Of a stretch of DNA of 64,000 nucleotides, positions 8,126-15,600 are shown piece after piece. The notes beneath the pieces are model-generated. The model saw only the letters and a program-made list of their open reading frames with translations, did no database searches and was not told the origin of the DNA. Within the stretch, counting starts at the first letter, position 1. The number at the start of each line of letters is the position of its first letter. The stretch is from Nonomuraea africana (lineage in GTDB: Bacteria > Actinomycetota > Actinomycetes > Streptosporangiales > Streptosporangiaceae), in the NCBI RefSeq assembly GCF_014873535.1, contig NZ_JADBEF010000001.1, positions 5,642,001 through 5,706,000 on the forward strand, read 5' to 3'. The translations under genes were made by a program, and so were the position numbers.

Positions 8126-8725
8126 ATGGCCAGGACCAAGGAGTTCGACCCCGACCAGGCGCTGCAGGCGGCCATGGAGCTGTTCTGGCAACGGGGTTAC
8201 GAGGCGACCTCCATGTCCGATCTCGTCCAGCACCTCGGCATCGGCAGGGCGAGCATCTACGCGACCTTCGGCGGCAAGCGGGAGCTCTACCTGAAGGCCT
8301 ACGAGCGCTACCTCGAGCAGGGCATCGACTTCGAGGGGCTGCTGTCGAAGCCGGGGCCCGTGCTGCCCGCCGTACGGGATCTGGTGCGGAGATTCGCCGA
8401 CGAGGCCGCGCACGACACCGTCCATCGCGGCTGCCTGGTCGTCAACACCGCCGTCGAGCTGGCCCCGCACGACGAGGAACTGGCCAGTCGGGTGGAGAGC
8501 AACTGGAACTTCATCGAGAACACGCTCGCCTCGGCGCTGACCAGGGCGCGCGAGCAGCGCGAGCTGGACGAGGGCCAGGATCCACGCTCGCTGGCCCGGT
8601 TCCTGCTCACCGTGCTGCAGGGGCTGCGCCTGGTCGGCAAGGGGTCGAACGACGCCGCCAGGCTGCGCGACACCGCCAGGCAGGCCCTTCGCGTCCTCGA
8701 TCTCACAGGATCGCCAGCGGGTTGA
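8126..8725 (+). CDS. TetR/AcrR-family transcriptional regulator
   Basis: 199 residues. The N-terminal helix-turn-helix is clear (ALQAAMELFWQRGYEATSMS, then LGIGRASIYATFGGKRELY, residues 10-55). The C-terminal half is an all-helical ligand-binding and dimer domain of the kind that follows FGGKxxLY in this subfamily. It is convergent with, and overlaps by 23 nt, the cyclase gene. It is the only TetR gene among the operator-bearing units, making it a candidate for the CCAAGCRAGCGCTTGG sites. Its own promoter lacks such a site, so a regulator elsewhere is equally possible. Confidence 0.92.
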   Translation: MARTKEFDPDQALQAAMELFWQRGYEATSMSDLVQHLGIGRASIYATFGGKRELYLKAYERYLEQGIDFEGLLSKPGPVLPAVRDLVRRFADEAAHDTVHRGCLVVNTAVELAPHDEELASRVESNWNFIENTLASALTRAREQRELDEGQDPRSLARFLLTVLQGLRLVGKGSNDAARLRDTARQALRVLDLTGSPAG

Positions 8726-9605
8726 CCGGGCTGCCGGTGCCGCCCTCGATCTTCAGCGGCGCCACGACGAGGACGAAGTCGGCCGGACCCGCCTCGGCCA
8801 GTTCCTCCAGCCACAGCATCTCGATCAGGTGCACACCGTGGCGGTGGAGCAGGATGAGATGGAGGTCGTCGGCCAGGCTCTCGTCGGCCAGTTGGTCGGC
8901 GTTCAGCCCGCCGATGGCGGCGTTGTCGCAGGCCACGGCGGCCACGTCGCGCCCCGTCAGCCAGCGGCCCGCGTCGGGCGCGAGGCCGGGCTGGCCGGTC
9001 CAGTAGGTGCCGGGCCAGGTCAGGGGCCAGCCGGTACGGATCACCGCCACGTCGCCCTCGCGCAGCCCCGGGTTGATCTCCTCCAGCAGCCCGGCCCCGA
9101 TCCTGAAGTCCACCGGCAGGTGCGCCATGCCCAGGTGGCGCGGCACGTCGAACAGGACTCCCCTGGCCACGACGCCGCCGACCTGCTCGATGCCGCAGCG
9201 GCCGGCGCCGTACGAGCGGACTCTTGCGGCGGGGTGGCCGTTGTAGAGCTCGTCGCCCTCCCACATGTGGCACAGCGCGTCCATGTGCGTCGTGGTGCCG
9301 TGGTGGGTGACGATCAGCGCGTCGTCGGCCATCCGCAGTCCCGCGCCGATCGCCCTCGCCCCCGCCGCGTAGTCGCCGCCGTCCACGGACATGAAGTGCT
9401 GCGGCAGCGGACGGCCGCGCAGGTGCGGGACGGTCGTGGGGGCGGCCGAGGAGGTGGCGCCCCTGATCGGCATCGCCAGGCTGAGCACGTGGCCCGTCCT
9501 CGCGGAGGCGAGGGCGTTCAGCACCCTGGCGGGGGTGAGCAGGTTCAGGGTGCCGCGCTGGTCGTCTGGGCCGAACCGGCCCCAGTTGTTAGGCTCGGTA
9601 ACCAA
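8703..9605 (-). CDS. Cyclase-family metal hydrolase (kynurenine-formamidase-like)
   Basis: 300 residues of the cyclase superfamily (PF04199). The metal site HHGTTTHMDALCH near residue 100 matches the H-x-G-T-H-x-D-x-P-x-H pattern. The start is taken as TTG at 9605 because the family begins (M)xTEPNNWGRFGPDDQRGTLN; upstream codons are not family-like. Relatives hydrolyse amides or esters such as N-formylkynurenine, or cyclise polyketides. Operator B overlaps the start codon. The gene is divergent from the beta-lactamase-fold hydrolase with only 31 bp between the starts, so both are presumably switched together. Confidence 0.87.
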   Translation of the reverse strand: MVTEPNNWGRFGPDDQRGTLNLLTPARVLNALASARTGHVLSLAMPIRGATSSAAPTTVPHLRGRPLPQHFMSVDGGDYAAGARAIGAGLRMADDALIVTHHGTTTHMDALCHMWEGDELYNGHPAARVRSYGAGRCGIEQVGGVVARGVLFDVPRHLGMAHLPVDFRIGAGLLEEINPGLREGDVAVIRTGWPLTWPGTYWTGQPGLAPDAGRWLTGRDVAAVACDNAAIGGLNADQLADESLADDLHLILLHRHGVHLIEMLWLEELAEAGPADFVLVVAPLKIEGGTGSPVNPLAIL

Positions 9606-9617
9606 GCAAGCGCTTCC
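9590..9617 (+). promoter_or_regulatory. Operator B with -10 box, between divergent cyclase and beta-lactamase-fold genes
   Basis: TAGGCT (9590-9595) is a plausible -10 box for the plus-strand gene. CCAAGCAAGCGCTTCC (9602-9617) begins at the expected transcription start and also covers the start codon of the minus-strand cyclase gene. It matches operators A and C closely. Confidence 0.6.
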
Positions 9618-9636
9618 TTTCGGCAGAGGGGTGTCC

Positions 9637-10752
9637 ATGCGGCTGGACGACGTGTTCGCGCGGCATGTTGGGCTGGGTGCGGCTTTCGCCGTCCATGTGG
9701 AGGGGGAGCTGGTGGTGGACCTCTGGGGCGGCGTCGCCGACCGGCGCACCGGCCGCCCGTGGACGGCGGACACGCCCGTCCTGTCCTACTCCTGCACCAA
9801 GGCGGTGACCGCGACCGTCGCTCTGCTGCTGGTCGAGCGCGGGCTGTTCGAGCTTGCGACGCCGGTGGCCGCGCTGTGGCCCGAGTTCGCCGCCCAGGGG
9901 GTCACGGTCGAGCACCTGCTCACCCACCAGGCGGGGCTGCCGGTGATCGAGGAGCAGGTGCCGGTCGAGGAGTACGGCGACCAGGCCGCGATCGCCGCCA
10001 GGCTGGCCCGCCAGTCGCCGTTGTGGGAGCCGGGGAGCGCGCACGGGTACCACGCGCTGACCTACGGGTTCCTGATCGGCGAGGTCGTGCGCAGGGTGAC
10101 GGGCAAGTCGGTGGGCGACCTGGTGGCCGCCGAGATCGCCGGACCGCTGGGGCTCGACCTGTGGCTGGGCGCCCCCGACGACGTGATCGCCAGAGCCGCC
10201 CGCCTGTCGGCGGGCCCACGCCCCGACCCGTCCCGAGCGCGGGCCACCACGCCACTGGTAGCGGCCGCGCCGCTCAGCGAGGCCGAGGAGGCGGCGCGTG
10301 ATCCGTACAGCCTGATGAACAGGGCGCTCGGCAACCCCGGCGTGCACCGGCTCAAGGGCGGCGCCAACCACCCCGACCTCCTGCGCGCGGGCTGGCCCGC
10401 CATGGGCCTGGTCACCACGGCGAGGGCGCTGTCCGGCTTCTACCGGGCGCTGATCGCGGGCGAGATCCTCCAGCCCGACACCCTGCGCGACGCCCTGCGC
10501 CCCAGGGCCGCGGGACGCGACCGGGTGCTGCTCGTCGACACCTCGTTCGGGCTCGGCTTCATGCTGCCCTCCGAGGGGTTCGCGCCGTTCGCCCTCACCG
10601 CCTTCGGCCACGCCGGCATGGGCGGCTTCCTCGGTCTCGCCGACCCCGCGCGCGGCCTGGCCCTCGCCTACACCATGAACGAGATGTCGGCGGCCTTCGC
10701 GGGCGGCACGGCGGCGTGGGAGCTGACGAAGGCGGTCTACGACGCGCTCTGA
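9637..10752 (+). CDS. Serine hydrolase, class C beta-lactamase / esterase fold
   Basis: 371 residues of the beta-lactamase family (PF00144). The nucleophile motif SxxK is SCTK near residue 53. The tyrosine of the second motif is in GYHALTYGFL near 136, where YxN is changed to YHA. The third motif is HAGMGG near 325 in place of KTG, a pattern typical of esterases and peptidases rather than true beta-lactamases. No signal peptide is present, so a cytosolic ester or amide hydrolase is most likely. The start ATG has AGAGGGG 5-6 nt upstream. It is convergent with the SDR gene 2 bp away. Confidence 0.9.
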   Translation: MRLDDVFARHVGLGAAFAVHVEGELVVDLWGGVADRRTGRPWTADTPVLSYSCTKAVTATVALLLVERGLFELATPVAALWPEFAAQGVTVEHLLTHQAGLPVIEEQVPVEEYGDQAAIAARLARQSPLWEPGSAHGYHALTYGFLIGEVVRRVTGKSVGDLVAAEIAGPLGLDLWLGAPDDVIARAARLSAGPRPDPSRARATTPLVAAAPLSEAEEAARDPYSLMNRALGNPGVHRLKGGANHPDLLRAGWPAMGLVTTARALSGFYRALIAGEILQPDTLRDALRPRAAGRDRVLLVDTSFGLGFMLPSEGFAPFALTAFGHAGMGGFLGLADPARGLALAYTMNEMSAAFAGGTAAWELTKAVYDAL

Positions 10753-10754
10753 CT

Positions 10755-11498
10755 TCACTGCATCGTCACCCCGCCGCTGACCGACAGCGTCTGCCCCGTG
10801 ATGTAGGCGGCGCGGTCGGTGCAGAGGTAGGCCACCAGTCCCGCGACGTCCTCCGGCTCGCCCAGTCTGCGCAGCGGGATCCCCTTGGCGATCTTCTCGA
10901 CGAGACCCGGCTTCTCCGCCGCGACCTTCCGCAGCATCGGCGTGTCCGTCGGCCCCGGACAGACCACGTTGGAGGTGACCTCGCCCCGCGCCGCCTCCCT
11001 CGCCAGCGTCTTGGCCAGCCCGAACAGCCCCGCCTTGGTCGCCGCGTAGGCGCCCTCCCCGCCCGAGCCCGCCCTCGCGCCGTCGGAGGAGACGAACACC
11101 AGCCGCCCCCACCCCCGCTCTACCATCCCCGGCAGGAGCAGCTTGGTCATGAGCATGGGGGCGCGCAGGTTGACCCGCCACATGAGGTCCCAGTGCGCGG
11201 GGTCGCTGCCGGTGAACGGCTCGACGATCGAGAGACCGGCGTTGTTGACGAGGATGTCCACGGCGCCCGCCGCGGCGCAGAACGCCTCGATCGACGCGGG
11301 GTCGGCCAGGTCGACGCGGCGGGCCGTACCCGATCCGGGGGGCAGCGCCCGCGCGACCCGGGCCGCGCGCTCCCCCTCGACGTCGGCGACCACCACCCGC
11401 GCGCCGAGCGCGGCCAGGTCCGCGCAGATCGCCGCCCCGATCGCGCCCGCTCCCCCGGTGACCACCGCGGTCCTGCCGTCGAGCCGCATCCCGTCCAT
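10755..11498 (-). CDS. Short-chain dehydrogenase/reductase
   Basis: 247-residue NAD(P)-dependent SDR. The cofactor motif TGGAGAIG is near residue 14, followed by NNAG near 87 and the catalytic Ser in VFVSSDGARAG near 135. AYAATK near 150 is the YxxxK motif. PGPTDTPML near 182 and the C-terminal ITGQTLSVSGG complete a classical SDR. The start ATG overlaps the stop of the isochorismatase-like gene (TGATG), so it is the second gene of that operon and comes under operator C. The probable role is oxidising or reducing an alcohol/ketone intermediate of the regulon's pathway. Confidence 0.93.
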   Translation of the reverse strand: MDGMRLDGRTAVVTGGAGAIGAAICADLAALGARVVVADVEGERAARVARALPPGSGTARRVDLADPASIEAFCAAAGAVDILVNNAGLSIVEPFTGSDPAHWDLMWRVNLRAPMLMTKLLLPGMVERGWGRLVFVSSDGARAGSGGEGAYAATKAGLFGLAKTLAREAARGEVTSNVVCPGPTDTPMLRKVAAEKPGLVEKIAKGIPLRRLGEPEDVAGLVAYLCTDRAAYITGQTLSVSGGVTMQ

Positions 11499-12088
11499 CA
11501 CCGGCCGCCCTCCCAGACCCGCGCGGCCGTCACCCTGGTCGCCAGCAGGCCGATCGTGTGGTCGAGGACGGCCTGCGCGTAGTCGTCGGGGATCCCCGCC
11601 ACGGCGTCGACGACGACCGTGACCTGGTAGCCGAGGTTGACCGCCTCGATCGCCAGGCCCTGGACGCCCAGGTTCAGCGACACGCCCACGGCCACCACCC
11701 GCGTCACGTCCAGCGACCGCAGCGTCATGTCCAGGCTGGTCCCGGTGAACGGCGAGAACCCGTGGTGGCGGCGGCTCTCGAGGTCACCGGGCTCCCACAG
11801 CTCGGGCAACACCTCGACGGCCGCGGTGCCCTCCAGCATGTGCCCCGGATCCTTCAGCAGGTGGGCGAGGAAGGGGCTGTTGCGGGTGTGCGAACCGCGC
11901 CGGTCGGCCCTGAAGGCGGCGGTGCAGTGGATCACCGGCACACCCGCACTCCTGGCGCCCCGCAGCACCTCGGCGGCGTTGGCGACCACTCTCCGCTTGT
12001 CACACACCGCCACCAGTTCGGGAAATCTCGCGACATCCCCGACGACGCCGCGCTGCATCTCCATCACCAGAACGGCCGTGCGTTCCAC
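11498..12088 (-). CDS. Isochorismatase-family protein lacking the catalytic cysteine
   Basis: 196 residues with the cysteine-hydrolase fold. The first motif is TAVLVMEMQRG, where the usual D-x-Q is E-M-Q. PVIHCTAAFRAD lies near residue 52. VVAVGVSLNLGVQGLAIEAV lies near 149, at the place where active members carry the nucleophile (xTxxCVxxTA); a glycine stands at the cysteine position. A Cys-independent subfamily or a non-hydrolytic role is therefore likely. GTG at 12088 was chosen because GGAGG lies 5 nt upstream. It is the first gene of an operon with the SDR, under operator C. Confidence 0.82.
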   Translation of the reverse strand: MERTAVLVMEMQRGVVGDVARFPELVAVCDKRRVVANAAEVLRGARSAGVPVIHCTAAFRADRRGSHTRNSPFLAHLLKDPGHMLEGTAAVEVLPELWEPGDLESRRHHGFSPFTGTSLDMTLRSLDVTRVVAVGVSLNLGVQGLAIEAVNLGYQVTVVVDAVAGIPDDYAQAVLDHTIGLLATRVTAARVWEGGR

Positions 12089-12106
12089 CGCCACCTCCGC
12101 GCGCGA

Positions 12107-12135
12107 TCGAGCGCTTGCTTGGTGCACCAAGAGTA
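12107..12135 (-). promoter_or_regulatory. Operator C and -10 box of the isochorismatase/SDR operon
   Basis: On the minus strand TACTCT (12135-12130) is a plausible -10 box. The operator CCAAGCAAGCGCTCGA (12122-12107) follows at the expected transcription start. The half-site CCAAGC and centre match operators A and B; the distal half is less perfect. Confidence 0.6.
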
Positions 12136-12249
12136 ACATCTCTCCCTCCTTGAGGAAGAAGAGGTGACGTGCGGTGATTTCATGGTGACAGACCGCGTCA
12201 TTCCTCTGTCGAGCCGCGCAGTCATCCGCTAGCGTTAGAACACACGAAC

Positions 12250-12280
12250 GGGACCTGAACGCTGTTACCGTCCAGGTCCC
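12250..12280. repeat. Inverted repeat ahead of the coiled-coil gene
   Basis: GGGACCTG (12250-12257) and CAGGTCCC (12273-12280) are perfect complements 15 nt apart, ending 21 nt before the gene at 12302. It may be an operator or a 5' leader hairpin; there is no T-run. Confidence 0.45.
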
Positions 12281-12301
12281 TCCCCCACCGTAAGGGAGAG
12301 C

Positions 12302-12592
12302 ATGATGGGCATCAAGGAATCCGGCCTGCAGTTCGTCACCGACATCGAGAACGCGGTGATCGCGTCGAGGGCCGACATGATGCAGGGCCTGGAAGACGTC
12401 ACTCACCGAATCAACGGGGTGGCGAACAACCTCAAGGAGTTCAAGGCCGAGGTCAGGGCCGACCTCGCAGAGGTCAAGGCCCGCCAGACCGAGTTCAACA
12501 CCCGCCAGACCGAGTTCAACACCCGCCAGGCCGAGTTCAACACCACCGCGATGGAGATCCTGATCGACCTTCAGCGGAGGATTCCCGCCTGA
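12302..12592 (+). CDS. Small coiled-coil protein with tandem heptad repeats
   Basis: 96 residues, no recognised family. From residue 30 onward the protein is a predicted continuous amphipathic helix (INGVANNLKEFKAEVRADLA), running into three tandem copies of RQTEFNT/RQAEFNT encoded by a 21-bp direct repeat (12482-12544). No signal peptide or membrane segment. The repeat count could vary by slippage. GGGAGAG precedes the ATG; a second ATG at 12305 is equally usable. A strong terminator follows at 12607. An oligomeric coiled-coil scaffold is inferred, with function unknown. Confidence 0.7.
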   Translation: MMGIKESGLQFVTDIENAVIASRADMMQGLEDVTHRINGVANNLKEFKAEVRADLAEVKARQTEFNTRQTEFNTRQAEFNTTAMEILIDLQRRIPA

Positions 12593-12606
12593 TCTCGACA
12601 TGACGG

Positions 12607-12636
12607 AGCCCCCGGCCGCGCGTCCGGCCGGGGGCT
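12607..12636. terminator. Strong bidirectional terminator hairpin
   Basis: A perfect 12-bp stem (AGCCCCCGGCCG with its complement) closes a 6-nt loop. It is placed between the convergent ends of the coiled-coil gene and the ThuA/dehydrogenase operon and can serve both. Confidence 0.85.
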
Positions 12637-12647
12637 TCGTCATTCGA

Positions 12648-15600
12648 TCACTTGAGGGTGGCGATGACGTGGTCGGCGTCGCGGGTCAGGACCTGGCGGA
12701 CGTCCTCTCTCGGCACCAGCCGGCCGTCGGCCACCACGGCCTTGAAGGACGTCAGCAGCCGTACGGCCTTGGCGTCCCGCCCCGAAGCCTCCGCCTTGCG
12801 GGCCTTGGTCAGCTCCTTGGTCAGGGCGCGGGCCGCCGGGTCCGACAGCCAGTCCGTCGCGAGGAACCTGTCGATCAGGTGCTGCATGTCCCGCATCGAC
12901 GTGGTCACCGAGTAACCGACCTCGGTCTTGATGGAGTTGTCCGCGTTGTCCGAGGCCGTGACCGCGACGGTGTGCGCCGACAGGGTCTGCGGGAACAGCG
13001 GGACGACCGTGCCGGGCTGGAGGGCGGCGCCGTCCAGGGTGCCCGAGGTGGCCTTGACGCCCGAGGTGGTGTCGACGGCCTGCCAGGTGACGCGCAGGTC
13101 CTGGGCGTCGCCGTACACCTGGCCGTCGGAGACTCCGGAGACCATCAGCGTGGGCCGGGTGCCGTCGATCTTGAGGACGGCGGCCTTCTCCTGCTCGGTG
13201 GTCCCCGCGGTGTCGGCGGCGCGGTAGCGCAGCTCGTGCGGGCCGTCGCCCTTGACGACCACGGGCCGGCCGGCGTAGGCCGTCCAGGCGCCCTGGTCGA
13301 GGGCGTACTCGATGGTCGAGACTCCCGAGGTGGCGTCGGTGGCGGACAGGACGACGGGGACGTCTCCGTTGCTCCAGCCCGCCGCGTTCGGGGGGGCGAA
13401 GGTCGCGGTGGTCACGGGGGCGGTGGTGTCGAGCTTGAGCTCGAGGAACTTGGGCTCCTCCACGTTGCCCGCGCCGTCGCGGGAGCGGAACTCCACCTTC
13501 CTCGTCCCGTCGCCGCTGACCAGGACGGGCTCGGTGTACGGGGTCCAGGCGCCGCCGTCGAGGCGCCACTCGGTGGCGGCGACCTCGGAGGCCTCGTCCT
13601 TGGCGGTGAGCGTGACCTCGACGGGACCCGCGGTGTGCCAGCCCGCCGCGTTCGGCTCGGCGGCCTTGGCGGTGGTCACGGGCGGTGTCCTGTCGGCTCC
13701 CGCGACGGGGGTGAAGCGGAAGCGCTGGTTGGCGGCGTTGACGCAGTTCCACTGGATCACCGCGGCGTTGTCGGCCTGGGAGACGCCGTTGACGTCGAGG
13801 CAGAGTCCGCTGACGGCCGAGGTGACGATGTGGTCGTCGCCGGAGGCGGTGATGGAGAAGCGCTGGTGGACCTGGTGGGCCGCGTCGGCCGGGTGACAGG
13901 ACCACTGGACGAGCTGGGTGCCCGCCGTGGTCGAGCCGCCCGGCACGTCGAGGCACTTGCCGCTCTTGACGTTCTTGAGCTGGTAGCCGCCTGCCGTGGC
14001 CGGGATGGCCTCCCACTTCTGCTCGTCGCCCTGGCTGGCCCCCAGCTGGACGATCTTGGCGTCGTCGAGCAGCGAGACGGGGGTGACGTTCTTGCCGCTG
14101 TGCTGGGCGGTGATCGTGTAGACGCCGGGGTCGAGGTCGCCGCCGCCTGCCGAGTCACCGGCGAACTGAACGGCGTCCAGGTCGAAGGCGTTGTTGGCGC
14201 TGTTCTTGAAGACGGCGTAGACGCTCTTGGTGCGGACGTCGTTCTTGACCGGCACCGCGGGGGTCATCTGGTAGCTGTCCCACCCGCCGGTGTTGTGGAC
14301 CGGCGCGGTGGCCAGCAGCGTGCCGGTGGGCGAGTCGGCGCGCAGCTCGATGCTGCCGCCTCCGTTCGGGCTGGAGATCCTGAAGGAGACCGAGTTGACG
14401 CCGTTGAGGTCGAGCGGGGTGAAGGCGATCCAGTCGTTGTTGCTGATGTCGCCGATGCGCTTGCCGCTCTCGGCGCCCGCCTGGTCGATCACCCGTACGC
14501 CGGAGGACGTCTTGAAGTACTCGGCCTGCTTGCGCTTGGGCTGGAGGACGACCTTGGCGTACCCGGTGAGCGGGTTGTCGCCCTTGTCGGTGTAGTGGGC
14601 GTTGATGACGTAGTAGAGGTTCGCCCCCGCCGGGTGCCCGCCGATGTCGCTGGTGGAGATGGTGCCTTCACAGCCAGGGAGCTCGACGGTCTCGTGCTCG
14701 TGGTCGTCGTGCCCGAGCGCGGGAGCGACGAAGACCTTCGTGCAGTCCACCGTGCCGTCCTCGGGGTCGGTCACCTTGACCTTGTACGGCACGTCCTGGC
14801 CGAACTCGATCGTGGTGCCGTCCAGTGGCGTCTCGACGGTGACGACGGGCTTGGTGTTGCCCGCGGTGATCTGGATGTTGGCGAAGCCCTCCTTGCCGGT
14901 GGAGTCCTTGACCTTGAGCTGCGCGGCGTACTGTCCCTTGGCCTGGTAGACGTGGGTCGGCTTGGCCTCGGTGGAGTCGAAGGTCCCGTCGCCGTCGAAG
15001 TCCCACTCGATGGTGATGGGGTCGCCGTCGGGGTCGTAACTGCCGGCGCTGTCGAAGGTCACGCTCAGCGGCGCGGGCCCGTCCGTGCGGGAGGCGGTGG
15101 CCTTGGCGACGGGGGCGCGGGCGCCCGCCGAGTAGTCGATCCGGTAGAGGCCCGAGTCGTTGTTGCCGCCGCCGAAGGAGCTGCCCCACTCCAGTACGTA
15201 CAGCGAGCCGTCCTTGCCGAAGGTCATGTCCATCGGCTTGACGAACGTGCCGAGGAACGGGTCGATCTTGAGGACCTTGTCCTGGTCGTCGAGGTGGATG
15301 GTCTTCACGTAGTGGCGCGACCACTCGTAGAAGAAGTTCTTGCCTTCGAAGTAGGCGGGGAACTTCGTCGCGGAGGTGGAGGCGGCGTCGTAGCGGTAGA
15401 CGGGGCCGCTCATCGGGGCCGAGCCGCCGGAGCCGAGCTCGGGGAAGGCCGGCGAGGTGCCGTAGCCGTACCACATGACGGGCAGCTCGATCGGCGGCAG
15501 CTCGGTCAGCCCGGTGTTGTTGGGCGAGTCGTTGACCGGGTCGGCGCAGTCGAACTTGGGCCCGACGACCTTGGTATCGGGGTTGTAGGGGGCGTAGGCC

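Noticed and set aside
8829..10301. 490-codon plus-strand frame overlapping cyclase and beta-lactamase-fold genes
   Set aside because: Low-complexity Arg/Gly/Ala product that crosses two well-supported genes in other frames.
9602..12122. Assigning the CCAAGC operators definitely to the TetR gene at 8126
   Set aside because: Its own promoter carries no such site; kept only as a hypothesis.
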